This document shows, piece after piece, positions 15,875-31,410 of a DNA stretch of 64,000 bases (within the stretch, counting starts at the first letter, position 1; each line of letters starts with the position of its first letter). The stretch is taken from assembly GCA_021805275.1 (NCBI GenBank), contig JAJZFQ010000259.1:124001-188000 (forward strand), written 5' to 3'. The stretch is from Pseudomonadota bacterium. GTDB taxonomy: Bacteria; Pseudomonadota; Gammaproteobacteria; Steroidobacterales; Steroidobacteraceae. The position numbers and the translations under genes were made by a program. The notes beneath the pieces were generated by a model that worked only from the letters and a program-made list of their open reading frames with translations, had not been told where the DNA came from and did not search any database.

Positions 15875-17872
15875 ATGCAAGAGGGGCAGATTCTCTGGAC
15901 GCCGGATGCGGCGCGCATCGAGCACGCCAACGTGACGGCATTCAGCCGATGGTTGAAGCGCACGCGCGGGCTTGCGTTCGCCGAGTACATGCAGCTGTGG
16001 CGCTGGTCGGTGGATGATCCGGAGGCGTTCTGGGGCGCACTGTGGGATTACTTCGAGGTGGAGGCGTCCGTCCCCTATCATCGGGTGCTCGGCCGGCGCG
16101 CCATGCCCGGGGCGGAGTGGTTTCCCGGCGCCCGACTCAACTATGCCGAAAACCTCCTGCGCCGGGAGCCTGACGGAGGCGTGGCGCTGCTGCATGCCAG
16201 CGAGAGCCGGCCGCTCGAGGCGATGGGTTGGCCGGAACTCGCCAGACAGGTGCGCATCCTCGCCACCCGGCTGCGCGCGCTGGGGGTGCGGCCGGGCGAT
16301 CGGGTGGTGGCGTGGATGCCGAATATCCCGCACACCGTCATCGCCATGCTTGCGACGACGGCGATCGGGGCGATCTGGGCCTGCTGCTCGCCGGACTTCG
16401 GCGAGCGGGGCGTGCTCGATCGATTCGTGCAGCTCTCGGCAACGGTATTGTTCTGCGTCGATGGCTACCGCTACGGCGGCAAGCCGTTCGACCGACGGGT
16501 CGAGCTGGAGCGCATTCTCGCAGGGCTGCCCAGCGTGCGGCACGTGATCCACCTGCCGTACCTCGACCCGGGCGCGGCGCCGCCGCGGCCCGATGCGCTC
16601 AGCTGGGCCGAGGCGCTCGATCATCCTCCCATTGCAGCGGCCGAGTTCCGCTTCGAGCAGGTTCCCTTCGACTATCCTCTGTGGACGTTGTTTTCATCCG
16701 GCACCACGGGTCTGCCCAAGGCCATCGTGCATGGTCACGGCGGTATCCTGCTCGAGACGCGCAAGAACGCCGTGTTCCATTTCGATCTCCACCCCGGGGA
16801 TCGGCTGCTGTTTTATACGACCACCGGCTGGATGCTGTGGAACTTCCTGGCAAGCACGATCGGCACCGGGGCGATCCCCGTGCTCTACGACGGCAGCCCC
16901 GCGTATCCCGCTGCCGATACCCTCTGGCGGCTCGCGCAGGACGCCGAAGCGACCATGCTGGGCGCCAGCCCCACCTACGTCGAGCAGATGGCGCGCTCGG
17001 GCATCGTGCCGCGCGAGCGATATGGCCTGTCGCCGCTGCGCAGTGTGTCTCTCGCCGGATCGCCTGCCACGCCCGCCTGCATGGCCTGGTTCTACGCCAA
17101 CGTCAAGCAGGACCTTTGGGTCGCCAACGGCAGTGGCGGTACCGACTGCTGCACGGGGTTCGTCGGTGGCGTGCCCACCTTGCCGGTGCGCGCCGGTGAG
17201 ATCCAGGCCCCCTCGCTCGGGGTCGCGGTCAAGGCGTTCAATGAGCGCGGAGAGTCCGTGATCGATGAGGTCGGCGAGCTGGTTCTCACCCAGCCGCTTC
17301 CCTCGATGCCGGTGCGCTTCTGGAACGACCCCGAAGAGCGGCGTTACCGGGAGAGTTATTTCGAGGACTTCCCGGGCATCTGGCGGCACGGGGATTTCTT
17401 CCGCATCAACGCGCGCGGCGGCTCGTTCGTGCTCGGACGGTCGGATGCCACGCTGAATCGCTACGGCGTGCGCATCGGCACGGCGGAGATCTACCGAACC
17501 CTCGCCGCATTGCCACAGGTCGAGGACAGCCTGATCGTCAACCTCGACCTACCCGCCGGAGGATTCTTCATGCCGCTGTTCGTGAAGTTGGCCGCCGGCA
17601 TCTCGCTCGAGCAGGTCGAGGGGACGATCCGCGAGACCCTGCGCCGCGCATACACCGCTCGGCACGTACCCGACAAGATCATTCCGGTCCCGCTGATTCC
17701 CATGACGCTCACGGGGAAGAAAATGGAAGTGCCGGTGCGCCGGATACTGCTCGGAACCGCGCCAGAAAAGGCGGCCAACCTCAGCGCCATGGCCAACCCG
17801 CGGGCACTCGATTTCTTCGTCGCATACGCCGCCGCGCAGCAGGATTACCGCCTCCGCGGGACCGGACCATGA
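15875..17872 (+). CDS. Acetoacetyl-CoA synthetase-like acyl-CoA ligase
   Basis: A 665-aa adenylate-forming enzyme with the ACAS N-terminal segment (about residues 30-95, including VPYHRVLGRRAMPGAEWFPG and LNYAENLL). The ATP loop FSSGTTGLPKAIVHGHGG sits near 275, the TTGWMLWNF motif near 315, GRSDATLNRYGVRIGTAEIY near 525, and the catalytic C-terminal lysine in TGKKMEVPVR. Length and motifs fit acetoacetyl-CoA synthetases, which activate a 3-oxo acid. Aroylacetates made by the carboxylase operon are also 3-oxo acids, so activation of vanilloylacetate is a plausible role. A GTG at 15872 directly precedes the ATG; ATG 15875 is used. The stop overlaps the next gene (ATGA). Confidence 0.85.
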   Translation: MQEGQILWTPDAARIEHANVTAFSRWLKRTRGLAFAEYMQLWRWSVDDPEAFWGALWDYFEVEASVPYHRVLGRRAMPGAEWFPGARLNYAENLLRREPDGGVALLHASESRPLEAMGWPELARQVRILATRLRALGVRPGDRVVAWMPNIPHTVIAMLATTAIGAIWACCSPDFGERGVLDRFVQLSATVLFCVDGYRYGGKPFDRRVELERILAGLPSVRHVIHLPYLDPGAAPPRPDALSWAEALDHPPIAAAEFRFEQVPFDYPLWTLFSSGTTGLPKAIVHGHGGILLETRKNAVFHFDLHPGDRLLFYTTTGWMLWNFLASTIGTGAIPVLYDGSPAYPAADTLWRLAQDAEATMLGASPTYVEQMARSGIVPRERYGLSPLRSVSLAGSPATPACMAWFYANVKQDLWVANGSGGTDCCTGFVGGVPTLPVRAGEIQAPSLGVAVKAFNERGESVIDEVGELVLTQPLPSMPVRFWNDPEERRYRESYFEDFPGIWRHGDFFRINARGGSFVLGRSDATLNRYGVRIGTAEIYRTLAALPQVEDSLIVNLDLPAGGFFMPLFVKLAAGISLEQVEGTIRETLRRAYTARHVPDKIIPVPLIPMTLTGKKMEVPVRRILLGTAPEKAANLSAMANPRALDFFVAYAAAQQDYRLRGTGP

Positions 17873-18600
17873 GCTGCGAGACGCTCGTGCTTCTGCCGGG
17901 GCTGATGTGCGACCGCGCAGTCTGGGAGCCACAGATCGCCGCGCTCGAGGGAGTCCGCTGCGTGGTGGTCGATTATGGCGGCGCCGACTCCCTGGCGGCC
18001 ATGGCGCAACGGGCGCTCGAGGCGGCGCCGCCGCGGTTCGCGCTGGCCGGTCATTCGATGGGCGGGCGGGTGGCGCTGGAGATGTTACGCGGCGCGCCGG
18101 AGCGCATCACCCGGGTGGCGCTGTTCGATACCGGTTATCAGGCCCGGCCCGAAGGACAGGCCGGGCAGGCCGAGGCGTCGCAACGCCTTGGCCTGCTCGA
18201 GCTCGCCCGAACGCAGGGCATGCGGGCGATGGGCCGCGAATGGGTGCAGGGGATGGTGCATCCCGAGCGGTTGTGGGACGAGCCGCTGGTTGAGTCCATT
18301 CTGGAGATGATCGAGCGCAAGACGCCCGAGATCTTCGCCGCGCAGATTGGCGCGCTGCTGAGCAGGCCGTCGGCCGAGGGGGTACTGCGCGCCATCGGTT
18401 GCCCGACGCTGATCGGCTGCGGGCGGCAGGATCTGTGGAGTCCGCTGGCGCGCCACGAGGCCATGGCGCGACTCGTGCCCGGGGCCCGGCTCGAGATCAT
18501 CGAGAACAGTGGTCACATGGTGACGATGGAGCGGCCGGAGCAGGTGAGGAGCGCGCTGTGCCTGTGGCTCGCGGGCAGCCGGACAGCGGCGCAGTCCTGA
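17869..18600 (+). CDS. Alpha/beta hydrolase
   Basis: A 243-aa alpha/beta hydrolase with LLPGLMCDRAVW near the N-terminus, GHSMGGRVALEML (nucleophile Ser near residue 63), an Asp-containing GCGRQDLWSP and a late ENSGHMVTMERPEQV supplying the catalytic His. It is translationally coupled to the ligase through an ATGA overlap, so it likely works on the same substrate. It could hydrolyse an aroylacetyl-CoA thioester or a C-C bond, or proofread the ligase. The substrate cannot be read from the sequence. Confidence 0.8.
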   Translation: MSCETLVLLPGLMCDRAVWEPQIAALEGVRCVVVDYGGADSLAAMAQRALEAAPPRFALAGHSMGGRVALEMLRGAPERITRVALFDTGYQARPEGQAGQAEASQRLGLLELARTQGMRAMGREWVQGMVHPERLWDEPLVESILEMIERKTPEIFAAQIGALLSRPSAEGVLRAIGCPTLIGCGRQDLWSPLARHEAMARLVPGARLEIIENSGHMVTMERPEQVRSALCLWLAGSRTAAQS

Positions 18601-18621
18601 GCGGAGCGTGGGCGGTGAGCG

Positions 18622-18662
18622 AGCCGGGGGCGCCGCACCAATCAGACGGCGCCGCCCGGCTT
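18622..18662. terminator. Hairpin between convergent genes
   Basis: AGCCGGG-GGCGCCG pairs with CGGCGCC-CCCGGCT, with one bulged base and an 11-base loop. It lies between the stops of the alpha/beta hydrolase (plus) and the O-demethylase (minus). Only a short T tract follows on either side, so it may act as a weak bidirectional terminator. Confidence 0.45.
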
Positions 18663-18682
18663 GGCTGCTGACAGTCTCTCGG

Positions 18683-21368
<2,686 letters not shown>

Positions 21369-21482
21369 GGCGCGCGGCCGGCCGCGGACAGGTTCCACCC
21401 ACGGCGGCGCGCGCTGTAGGATACCCGGTCGATTCCCGAGTGCCGGCGGACCGGTGTTCCGATCACCGAGATGGTGTGATGC

Positions 21483-22412
21483 ATGCTCGAGTTGCGGCGT
21501 TTCGATCTCAATCTGCTGATCTCCCTCGACGCGCTGCTGCACGAGAAGAACATCAGCCGCGCGGCCGAGAAACTCTACGTTTCCCAGCCGGCGATGAGCG
21601 CGGCTCTGCACAAGCTTCGCGAGTACTTCAACGATCCGCTGCTGGTGCGCGTGGGACGTACCCTGGAGCTGACGCCGCGTGGGCAGTCGCTGGTTGATCC
21701 GGTCCGCGAAGCGCTGCTGCGGATCCAGGCGACCCTCGGCACCCAGCCGCAGTTCGACCCCGCCACCGCCCGGCGCGAGTTCAGCATCATCATCTCGGAG
21801 GAGGCGCTGCCGGATTTGCTGCCGGCGCTGGTCAGGCGCCTCGCGGTTGAGGCTCCGGGCATCTCCTGCCGGGTACAGCTGATCTCCGAGAGCGTCCTGA
21901 CTCGCCTCGAGTACGGTGAGGCCGATCTGTCGGTGTGTCTGGACTCCCTGAGGCTGTACGCGGCGCGGGCCTGGCCGGAGTCGCTGCGCATGGTGCGGCT
22001 GCGGCCGGTGCGCTGGATCTGCGCCGTCGATGCCCATCATCCGACGGTCGGCGATACGCTCACTGCGGAACAGTTCTTCGCTCTGCCGCACGCCTTTGGC
22101 GCGCCGAACGCCTACTCGGTCAGCACCGAGGAGCTGGTGCGCCGCCTGTTCGACATCGACCTGACGGTGCAGCTCGCCGTGCCGAGCCTGTTACACCTGC
22201 CCCTGGTGCTGGCCGGCACCTCGTACGTGGCGACGCTGCCGGAAAGGGTGCTCATGATGGCGCCCGCCGTTGCCCCGCTGAAGACCTTTCCGACGCCGTT
22301 TCCGACGGCTGAGCAGCACGAGATGCTCCTCTGGCACAACCGTCACGACCCCGATCCGGCACATGCCTGGCTGCGTGAGCTGATCCAGGAGATCTGCAGT
22401 CAGCTTCCCTGA
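21483..22412 (+). CDS. LysR-family transcriptional regulator (NodD-like branch)
   Basis: A 309-aa LysR regulator. The N-terminal HTH begins RRFDLNLLISLDALLHEKNI and includes AAEKLYVSQPAMSAALHKLR. The effector domain (about 95-300) starts with the ARREFSIIISEE type of segment found in the NodD/NahR/LinR branch, many of whose members respond to aromatic compounds. It is transcribed toward the PQQ-dependent alcohol dehydrogenase, 119 bases downstream, which may be its target. Confidence 0.88.
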   Translation: MLELRRFDLNLLISLDALLHEKNISRAAEKLYVSQPAMSAALHKLREYFNDPLLVRVGRTLELTPRGQSLVDPVREALLRIQATLGTQPQFDPATARREFSIIISEEALPDLLPALVRRLAVEAPGISCRVQLISESVLTRLEYGEADLSVCLDSLRLYAARAWPESLRMVRLRPVRWICAVDAHHPTVGDTLTAEQFFALPHAFGAPNAYSVSTEELVRRLFDIDLTVQLAVPSLLHLPLVLAGTSYVATLPERVLMMAPAVAPLKTFPTPFPTAEQHEMLLWHNRHDPDPAHAWLRELIQEICSQLP

Positions 22413-22531
22413 GGCCGCCGGCGGCCCGAGAGCCGCGGACCCATTCGCTGCGAAGCGACTCGCCTGACACTGGCGGAGGAGTCTCCCCGGCGCCCGCGGC
22501 GCTTTACTGCGAGGAGAGCTCGGGAGGAATC

Positions 22532-24667
22532 ATGTTGCGGACAACTCTGGCGGCGGTGAGCGTCGGTCTGCTGGCGGTGCTCGGGTGCGCGCCGGCGGGC
22601 GCGGCGGTGTCTTCGGTAGGCGGTGCGGCCGCGGTCGACGGGGCGCGCATCGCGCACGCCAATCGTCATCCGGGCGATTGGCTCACTTACGGGCGGACCT
22701 ACAGCGAGCAGCGCTTCAGCCCGCTCACCCAGATCAACGACCGTGATGTCGGGCGACTCGGGCTCGCCTGGCACTACGACATCGGCGGCGACCGGCGCGT
22801 ACAGGAGTCGACACCACTGGTCGTGGGCGGGGTGATGTATCTGAGCACCGCCTGGAGCCGGGTGATCGCTCTGAATGCCGTCACGGGGAAGCGGTTGTGG
22901 ACATTCGATCCTCACGTGCCTCGCGCGGCCGACGCACACGGGTGCTGCGATGTTGCGAATCGCGGCGTGGCGATCTGGAGGGGCCGTATTTACCTGGGCA
23001 CCTACGATGGCAGGCTGATCGCGCTGAGTGCCAGGACCGGCAAGCCGCTCTGGTCGGTGCGCACGGCCGACTATACCCGGGGCTACACGATCACCGGCGC
23101 ACCCCTCGTGGTCAAAGGCAGGGTGATCATCGGCAACGGCGGCGGGGAGTTCGGCACGCGCGGATACGTCACGGCCTACGATGCGCGAACAGGCGAGGAG
23201 GACTGGCGGTTCTACACCGTCCCGGGCAAGCCGGGCGTGCCGGATCGGGCCGCCTCGGATGCGGTTCTGACGCGAATCGCGCGCCCGACGTGGCACGGCC
23301 ATTACTGGCGATTCGGTGGCGGCGGCAACGTCTGGGACTCGATGGCCTACGATTCGAAGCTCGACCTGCTGTACATCGGCACCGGCAACGGCGCGCCCTG
23401 GAACGGCACGGTGCGCAGCCCCGGGGCGAATCTGTTCATCACCTCGATCATCGCGCTGCGGCCCGAGAGCGGCGAGTACGTGTGGCACTTCCAGGAGGTG
23501 CCGGGCGACATCTGGGATTACGATGCCGATCAGCAGATGATCCTCGCCGATCTGAGGTTGCACGGGAAGGTACGCCGCGTTCTGCTGCAGGCCCCTAAGG
23601 ACGGCATCTTCTACGTGCTCGACCGGGCGACGGGCCGGTTCCTCTCGGGGGCGCCGTATACCCCGATCAACTGGGCGCGCGGCCTGACGCCGCGGGGTGA
23701 ACCGATCGAGGTGCGCAAGGCTTTTTACGACTTGACCGGCAAGCCGGCGCTGGCGATGCCGGGTGCTGCCGGCGGCCACAACTGGCAACCGATGTCGTAC
23801 GACCCGCAGACCGGCCTGGTCTACCTGCCGGTGAGCGCCATGGCATTCACCTATTCCGGCGCCCGGCGCGTCGCCTTGCGCCGGCTGGGCTGGAACACCG
23901 GGGATACCTTCAGCGCCCTGCCGCAGAGCCCCCAGGTGGTCGCACAGATCCGCAAGAGCCTCACCGGCTACCTGCTCGCCTGGAATCCCGTCACGCAGCG
24001 GGCGGCTTGGCGCGTTGCGATCGGCACGCCGTGGAATGGAGGGGTGCTTTCGACGGCCGGCGGACTGGTGTTTCAGGGCGACGCGATGGGCCGATTCGTC
24101 GCCTACCGGGCCGCCGACGGCCAGCGGCTCTGGTCGGTGCAGACCCATACCGGCATCGTCGCCCCGCCGATCACCTACCAAGTCGCAGGACAGCAGTACG
24201 TGGCCGTGCAGATCGGGTGGGGCGGGGCGTTCGCGCTCGCCGCCGGCCAGCTGGCGCTCGACTCCCAGGTGAACGAAGGCAATGTGCCGCGCATGCTGGT
24301 GTTCAAGCTCGGTGGCACCGAGGCCATGCCGCTCCCGCCGCCCGGCACCCACCCGCGACTGAATCCTCCGCCGAGCACGGCCAGTGCGGCCACGATCGCC
24401 CTGGGCGAGAGCCGTTACCAGTCGTACTGCAGCGTCTGTCACGGCGACAGCGCGGTCAGCGGCGGGGTGCTGCCGGATCTGCGCTACGCCCCGGCACTGG
24501 CCGACCCGGCCCTGTGGCAGCGGATCGTGCAGGGCGGTCTGCTCGCTGCGGGGGGGATGGTGTCGTTCGCCGGGCAGCTCTCCGGGCGCCAGATCGAGGC
24601 GGTCCGCGACTACGTCATCGCGCGCGCGAACCAGACCAAGGGCGAGCGAGCCGCGCGGCCGTACTGA
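22532..24667 (+). CDS. PQQ-dependent alcohol dehydrogenase with C-terminal cytochrome c (quinohaemoprotein)
   Basis: This 711-aa periplasmic type II quinohaemoprotein has a signal peptide (residues 1-24; VLGC may also allow lipidation) and an eight-bladed PQQ propeller. The vicinal disulfide is C138-C139 and the catalytic aspartate is D329, within WDYDAD. A C-terminal haem c domain carries CSVCH (residues 633-637) and a likely methionine ligand in GGMVSF. Asp331, two residues after the catalytic Asp, is the signature of lanthanide-dependent PQQ enzymes. The start is ATG 22532 with GGGAGG upstream. Oxidation of vanillyl-type or other alcohols to aldehydes is inferred from the neighbouring aldehyde dehydrogenase. 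PQQ is made by pqqABCDE at 42.5-45.7 kb. Confidence 0.9.
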   Translation: MLRTTLAAVSVGLLAVLGCAPAGAAVSSVGGAAAVDGARIAHANRHPGDWLTYGRTYSEQRFSPLTQINDRDVGRLGLAWHYDIGGDRRVQESTPLVVGGVMYLSTAWSRVIALNAVTGKRLWTFDPHVPRAADAHGCCDVANRGVAIWRGRIYLGTYDGRLIALSARTGKPLWSVRTADYTRGYTITGAPLVVKGRVIIGNGGGEFGTRGYVTAYDARTGEEDWRFYTVPGKPGVPDRAASDAVLTRIARPTWHGHYWRFGGGGNVWDSMAYDSKLDLLYIGTGNGAPWNGTVRSPGANLFITSIIALRPESGEYVWHFQEVPGDIWDYDADQQMILADLRLHGKVRRVLLQAPKDGIFYVLDRATGRFLSGAPYTPINWARGLTPRGEPIEVRKAFYDLTGKPALAMPGAAGGHNWQPMSYDPQTGLVYLPVSAMAFTYSGARRVALRRLGWNTGDTFSALPQSPQVVAQIRKSLTGYLLAWNPVTQRAAWRVAIGTPWNGGVLSTAGGLVFQGDAMGRFVAYRAADGQRLWSVQTHTGIVAPPITYQVAGQQYVAVQIGWGGAFALAAGQLALDSQVNEGNVPRMLVFKLGGTEAMPLPPPGTHPRLNPPPSTASAATIALGESRYQSYCSVCHGDSAVSGGVLPDLRYAPALADPALWQRIVQGGLLAAGGMVSFAGQLSGRQIEAVRDYVIARANQTKGERAARPY

Positions 24668-24670
24668 CTC

Positions 24671-25702
24671 TCACAGGCTGATGACGACCTTGCCGAAGTG
24701 CTGTCCCGCCTCGACCTGCTGGTAGGCGGCGCCTGCCTCATCGAGCGGGTAGGTGCGATCGATCACCGGTCGGATGCGATGCTGATCGATGAATGCATTC
24801 ATCGCCTCGAAATCCGCGCGCGAGCCGACGTAGATGCCGCTTGCGGTGGCATTGGCATGCAGCAGCGCCATCGCCGGGATGTCGCCGCCGAAACCGGCCA
24901 GTCCGCCGATCAGTGCGATGTGTCCGCCCGGGGCGAGGCTCGCGAGGGATTGTGCCAGCGTGCCGACCCCGCCCACCTCGAGCACCTGTTGCACGCCGAC
25001 GCCGCCGGTGGCGGCGCGCACCGCCCCGGACCACTGCGGCGTGCTGCGGTAGTTGATCGTGGCGCTCGCTCCGAGCCGCTTCGCATGCGCGAGCTTCTCC
25101 TCGCTGGAACTCGTGATCAGGGCGCGGGCACCCGCGGCCGCGGCGAACTGCAGACCGAAGACCGACACGCCGCCGGTGCCGAGCAGCAGCACGTTATCGC
25201 CCGCTTGCATGCGCCCGCGGGTGACGAGGCCGTTCCAGGCGGTCACGGCCGCGCACGGCAAGGTCGCGGCCTCCTCGTACGAGTACCCCTGAGGAATGCG
25301 CACGAGGCCCTCCTGCGACAGGCACACGTACTGCGAGAGCACGCCGTCGAGCTGACCGCCGAGCGCCGAGCCCGGGGTCGCAGCGCTCGGCCGTCCCTGC
25401 AGCCAGCGCTGGAAGAAGGTCGCCGCGACCCGCTCGCCGGTCTTGAAGCGCGTCACGCCGGCGCCGACCGCGACAACCTCTCCGGCGCCGTCGGACAGCG
25501 GCACCAGGCTCTCGCGCGGGGGCATGGGGTACTGCCCCCGCAACACATACACGTCGCGACGGTTCAGCGAAGCCGCGTGCACGCGCACGAGCACTTCGTG
25601 CTCGGCCGGTGTCGGCACCGGGGCCTGTTCGATCGTCAGTCGGTAGGTGCCGTCCGGCTGGCGGGTGAGCGCCGCGCGGCGCTGCGCTTGTGCGATAGTC
25701 AT
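24671..25702 (-). CDS. Zinc-independent MDR oxidoreductase / quinone-reductase-like
   Basis: A 343-aa medium-chain dehydrogenase. The N-terminal GroES-like domain includes VRVHAASLNRRDVYVLRGQY. The Rossmann domain includes NVLLLGTGGVSVFGLQFA, LITSSSEEKLAHAKRLGA and INYR. The usual structural-zinc cysteine cluster is absent, pointing to the zinc-independent NADPH:quinone reductase or enoyl reductase branch. It ends 3 bases from the PQQ-dehydrogenase stop (convergent). It starts 17 bases after the aldehyde dehydrogenase, likely the same transcript. The substrate is unknown. Confidence 0.85.
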   Translation of the reverse strand: MTIAQAQRRAALTRQPDGTYRLTIEQAPVPTPAEHEVLVRVHAASLNRRDVYVLRGQYPMPPRESLVPLSDGAGEVVAVGAGVTRFKTGERVAATFFQRWLQGRPSAATPGSALGGQLDGVLSQYVCLSQEGLVRIPQGYSYEEAATLPCAAVTAWNGLVTRGRMQAGDNVLLLGTGGVSVFGLQFAAAAGARALITSSSEEKLAHAKRLGASATINYRSTPQWSGAVRAATGGVGVQQVLEVGGVGTLAQSLASLAPGGHIALIGGLAGFGGDIPAMALLHANATASGIYVGSRADFEAMNAFIDQHRIRPVIDRTYPLDEAGAAYQQVEAGQHFGKVVISL

Positions 25703-25719
25703 CGTGTTTCCTTGCGCGG

Positions 25720-29071
<3,352 letters not shown>

Positions 29072-29197
29072 GCGGAACGGGCAGGGCGGGGCTGGCCATA
29101 GAGAACCCTGATAGCTGCTAGCGGCGCCGGCGGCTTGGAGCCGGGGCGATGCGGCGCCATAATCGGTGCGTTTCGCGGGACACTCGCGCCCATCACC

Positions 29198-30310
29198 ATG
29201 CAGACATCCATTCCTTGCCTGTTCATGCGCGGCGGCACTTCGCGCGGACCGTTCTTCAGCGAGAACGGTCTGCCGGCCGACGTGCCGACGCGCGACCGGG
29301 TGCTGCTGGCCGTGATGGGCTCGCCCGACCGGCGGCAGATCGATGGCCTGGGCGGTGCTCATCCGCTCACCAGCAAGGTCGGCATCGTGCGCCCGGGGAC
29401 CGAACCGGGCGTGGACCTGGAGTTTCTCTTCGCCCAGGTGATGCTGGACAAGGCCGTCGTCGACACCACGCCCAACTGCGGCAACATGCTGGCGGCGGTC
29501 GTGCCCTATGCGCTGGAAACCGGCATGGTGCGCGCGCAGGGGCCGAGCAGCACGTACCGCGTCCTCACCCGCAATACCGACATGCTGTGCGACATCACCG
29601 TAGAGACCCCGGGCGGGCGGGTGAGCTACGAGGGGCAGACGCGCATCGACGGCGTGCCGGGCACCGGCGCGCCGATCACGATCAACTTTCTCGACACCGC
29701 CGGCTCGGTGTGTTCCGGGCTGCTGCCGAGCGGCCGGGTGCGCGATGTGGTGACGGTTCCCGGAGCGGCGCCCATCGAGGTGACCTGCATCGACAACGGC
29801 ATGCCACTGGTGATGATGCGCGCTGCCGATCTTGGGCGCACCGGGTTGGAGGGCGTGGCCGAGCTCAATGCAGACACCGAGCTGAAGGGGCGGCTCGAGG
29901 CGTTGCGGCTCGCCTGCGGGCAGCTGATGGGTCTCGGCGACGTCGCCGCCAAGACCTATCCCAAGATGTGCCTGGTTGCGCCGCCGGCCGCAGGCGGGAG
30001 CCTGAGCACTCGGTGTTTCATTCCCCACGTCTGCCACGATGCGATCGGTGTGCTCGCCGCCGTCACGGTCGCTACGGCCTGCGTGCTGCCCGGATCAGTC
30101 GCCGAGGGCATCGCGGTGGTGACGGCCGGCCCGGTGCGGACCCTTTCGGTCGAACATCCGAGCGGTGAATTCAGCGTGGAGCTGGAAACGGCCCCCGGCG
30201 ATCCGCCCACGGTGAAGCGCGCCGCACTGCTGCGTACCGCGCGGCTCATCATGCGCGGCGAGGTGATGGTTCCGGACACGGTCTGGCACCCGAGCGCGGT
30301 GCCGGGTTGA
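29198..30310 (+). CDS. ligU: 4-oxalomesaconate tautomerase (PrpF family)
   Basis: A 370-aa PrpF/DapF-fold isomerase with the PCLFMRGGTSRGPFF start and the NCGNMLAAVVPYALE active-site cysteine segment. LigU performs the allylic isomerisation of 4-oxalomesaconate to the keto-diacid that LigJ hydrates. It is the first gene of a lig cluster that contains ligJ, ligK, ligI, ligA, ligB and ligC, which makes the assignment firm. ATG 29198 is chosen because homologs begin at the MQTSIPCLFMRGG-type sequence; the frame is open upstream to 29135. Confidence 0.88.
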   Translation: MQTSIPCLFMRGGTSRGPFFSENGLPADVPTRDRVLLAVMGSPDRRQIDGLGGAHPLTSKVGIVRPGTEPGVDLEFLFAQVMLDKAVVDTTPNCGNMLAAVVPYALETGMVRAQGPSSTYRVLTRNTDMLCDITVETPGGRVSYEGQTRIDGVPGTGAPITINFLDTAGSVCSGLLPSGRVRDVVTVPGAAPIEVTCIDNGMPLVMMRAADLGRTGLEGVAELNADTELKGRLEALRLACGQLMGLGDVAAKTYPKMCLVAPPAAGGSLSTRCFIPHVCHDAIGVLAAVTVATACVLPGSVAEGIAVVTAGPVRTLSVEHPSGEFSVELETAPGDPPTVKRAALLRTARLIMRGEVMVPDTVWHPSAVPG

Positions 30311-30344
30311 CTGCGGCGTTGCAATTCTCAACGAGACTCCCGCC

Positions 30345-31370
30345 ATGATCATTGACTGTCACGGGCACTACACCACCGCCCCCAAGGCGCTCGAGGAGTG
30401 GCGCAATCGCCAGGTGGCGAATCTCGCCACGCCCGCTCTGGGGCCGAAGGTCGCGGAGCTGAAGATCAGCGATGACGAGCTCGTCGAGAGCATCGAGACC
30501 AATCAGCTCAGGTTCATGCGCGAGCGCGGCTCGGATCTGACTGTCTTCTCTCCCCGGGCGAGCTTCATGGCGCACCACATCGGGGACTTCCAGACGAGCG
30601 CCACCTGGGCGGCGATCTGCAACGAGCTCTGCCACCGCGTCGCAAAGCTATTCCCCGCGCACTTCATCGGCGCGGCCATGTTGCCGCAGTCCCCCGGGGT
30701 CGATCCGCGCAGCTGCATCCCCGAGCTCGACCGATGCATCCGGGAGTATGGATTCGTCGCCATCAACCTCAACCCCGATCCCTCCGGCGGACATTGGCGC
30801 GAGCCGCCGCTCACCGACCGCTGGTGGTACCCGATCTACGAGAAAATGGTCGAGTACGACATCCCGGCCATGATTCACGTCAGCACCAGCTGCAACGCAT
30901 GCTTTCACACGACGGGCGCGCACTATCTCAACGCGGACACCACCGCGTTCATGCAGTGCGTGGCGGGCGATCTGTTCAAGGACTTTCCGACGCTGCGCTT
31001 TGTGATTCCGCACGGGGGCGGTGCCGTGCCCTACCATTGGGGGCGCTTCCGGGGGCTGGCGCAGGCGCTGAACAAGCCACCCCTGGAGGAGCATCTGCTG
31101 AAGAACATCTACTTCGACACGTGCGTCTACCACCAGCCGGGAATCGACCTGCTGATGCGCGTGATGCCGATCGAGAACGTGCTGTTCGCCTCTGAGATGA
31201 TCGGCGCAGTGCGGGGCATCGATCCGCGCACCGGACATCACTACGACGACACCAAGCGGTATGTCGAAGCCGCGGCGCTCAGTGCCGGGCAGCGCCGCCA
31301 GATCTACCAGGGCAATGCGCGCAGGGTCTATCCGCGCCTGAATGCCGCGCTCGAGGCACGGGGCCAGTGA
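30345..31370 (+). CDS. ligJ: 4-oxalomesaconate hydratase
   Basis: A 341-aa amidohydrolase-fold protein, the same length as Sphingobium LigJ. The N-terminal [20 protein letters not shown] supplies His-x-His. [20 protein letters not shown] near residue 270 and the [15 protein letters not shown] C-terminal segment are typical of LigJ/GalB-like hydratases. It hydrates the LigU product to 4-carboxy-4-hydroxy-2-oxoadipate. It starts at ATG 30345, 34 bases after ligU, and is followed by ligK. Confidence 0.9.
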   Translation: MIIDCHGHYTTAPKALEEWRNRQVANLATPALGPKVAELKISDDELVESIETNQLRFMRERGSDLTVFSPRASFMAHHIGDFQTSATWAAICNELCHRVAKLFPAHFIGAAMLPQSPGVDPRSCIPELDRCIREYGFVAINLNPDPSGGHWREPPLTDRWWYPIYEKMVEYDIPAMIHVSTSCNACFHTTGAHYLNADTTAFMQCVAGDLFKDFPTLRFVIPHGGGAVPYHWGRFRGLAQALNKPPLEEHLLKNIYFDTCVYHQPGIDLLMRVMPIENVLFASEMIGAVRGIDPRTGHHYDDTKRYVEAAALSAGQRRQIYQGNARRVYPRLNAALEARGQ

Positions 31371-31410
31371 GCGTCCCGCACCCGCATCCCCATTCGCAAG
31401 AGGCAGGAAC

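Noticed and set aside
15272..16624. N-terminal extension of the TonB receptor (open frame continues to 16624)
   Set aside because: The extension is antisense to the acyl-CoA ligase, lacks a signal peptide, and a good ribosome-binding site and signal sequence exist at ATG 15271.
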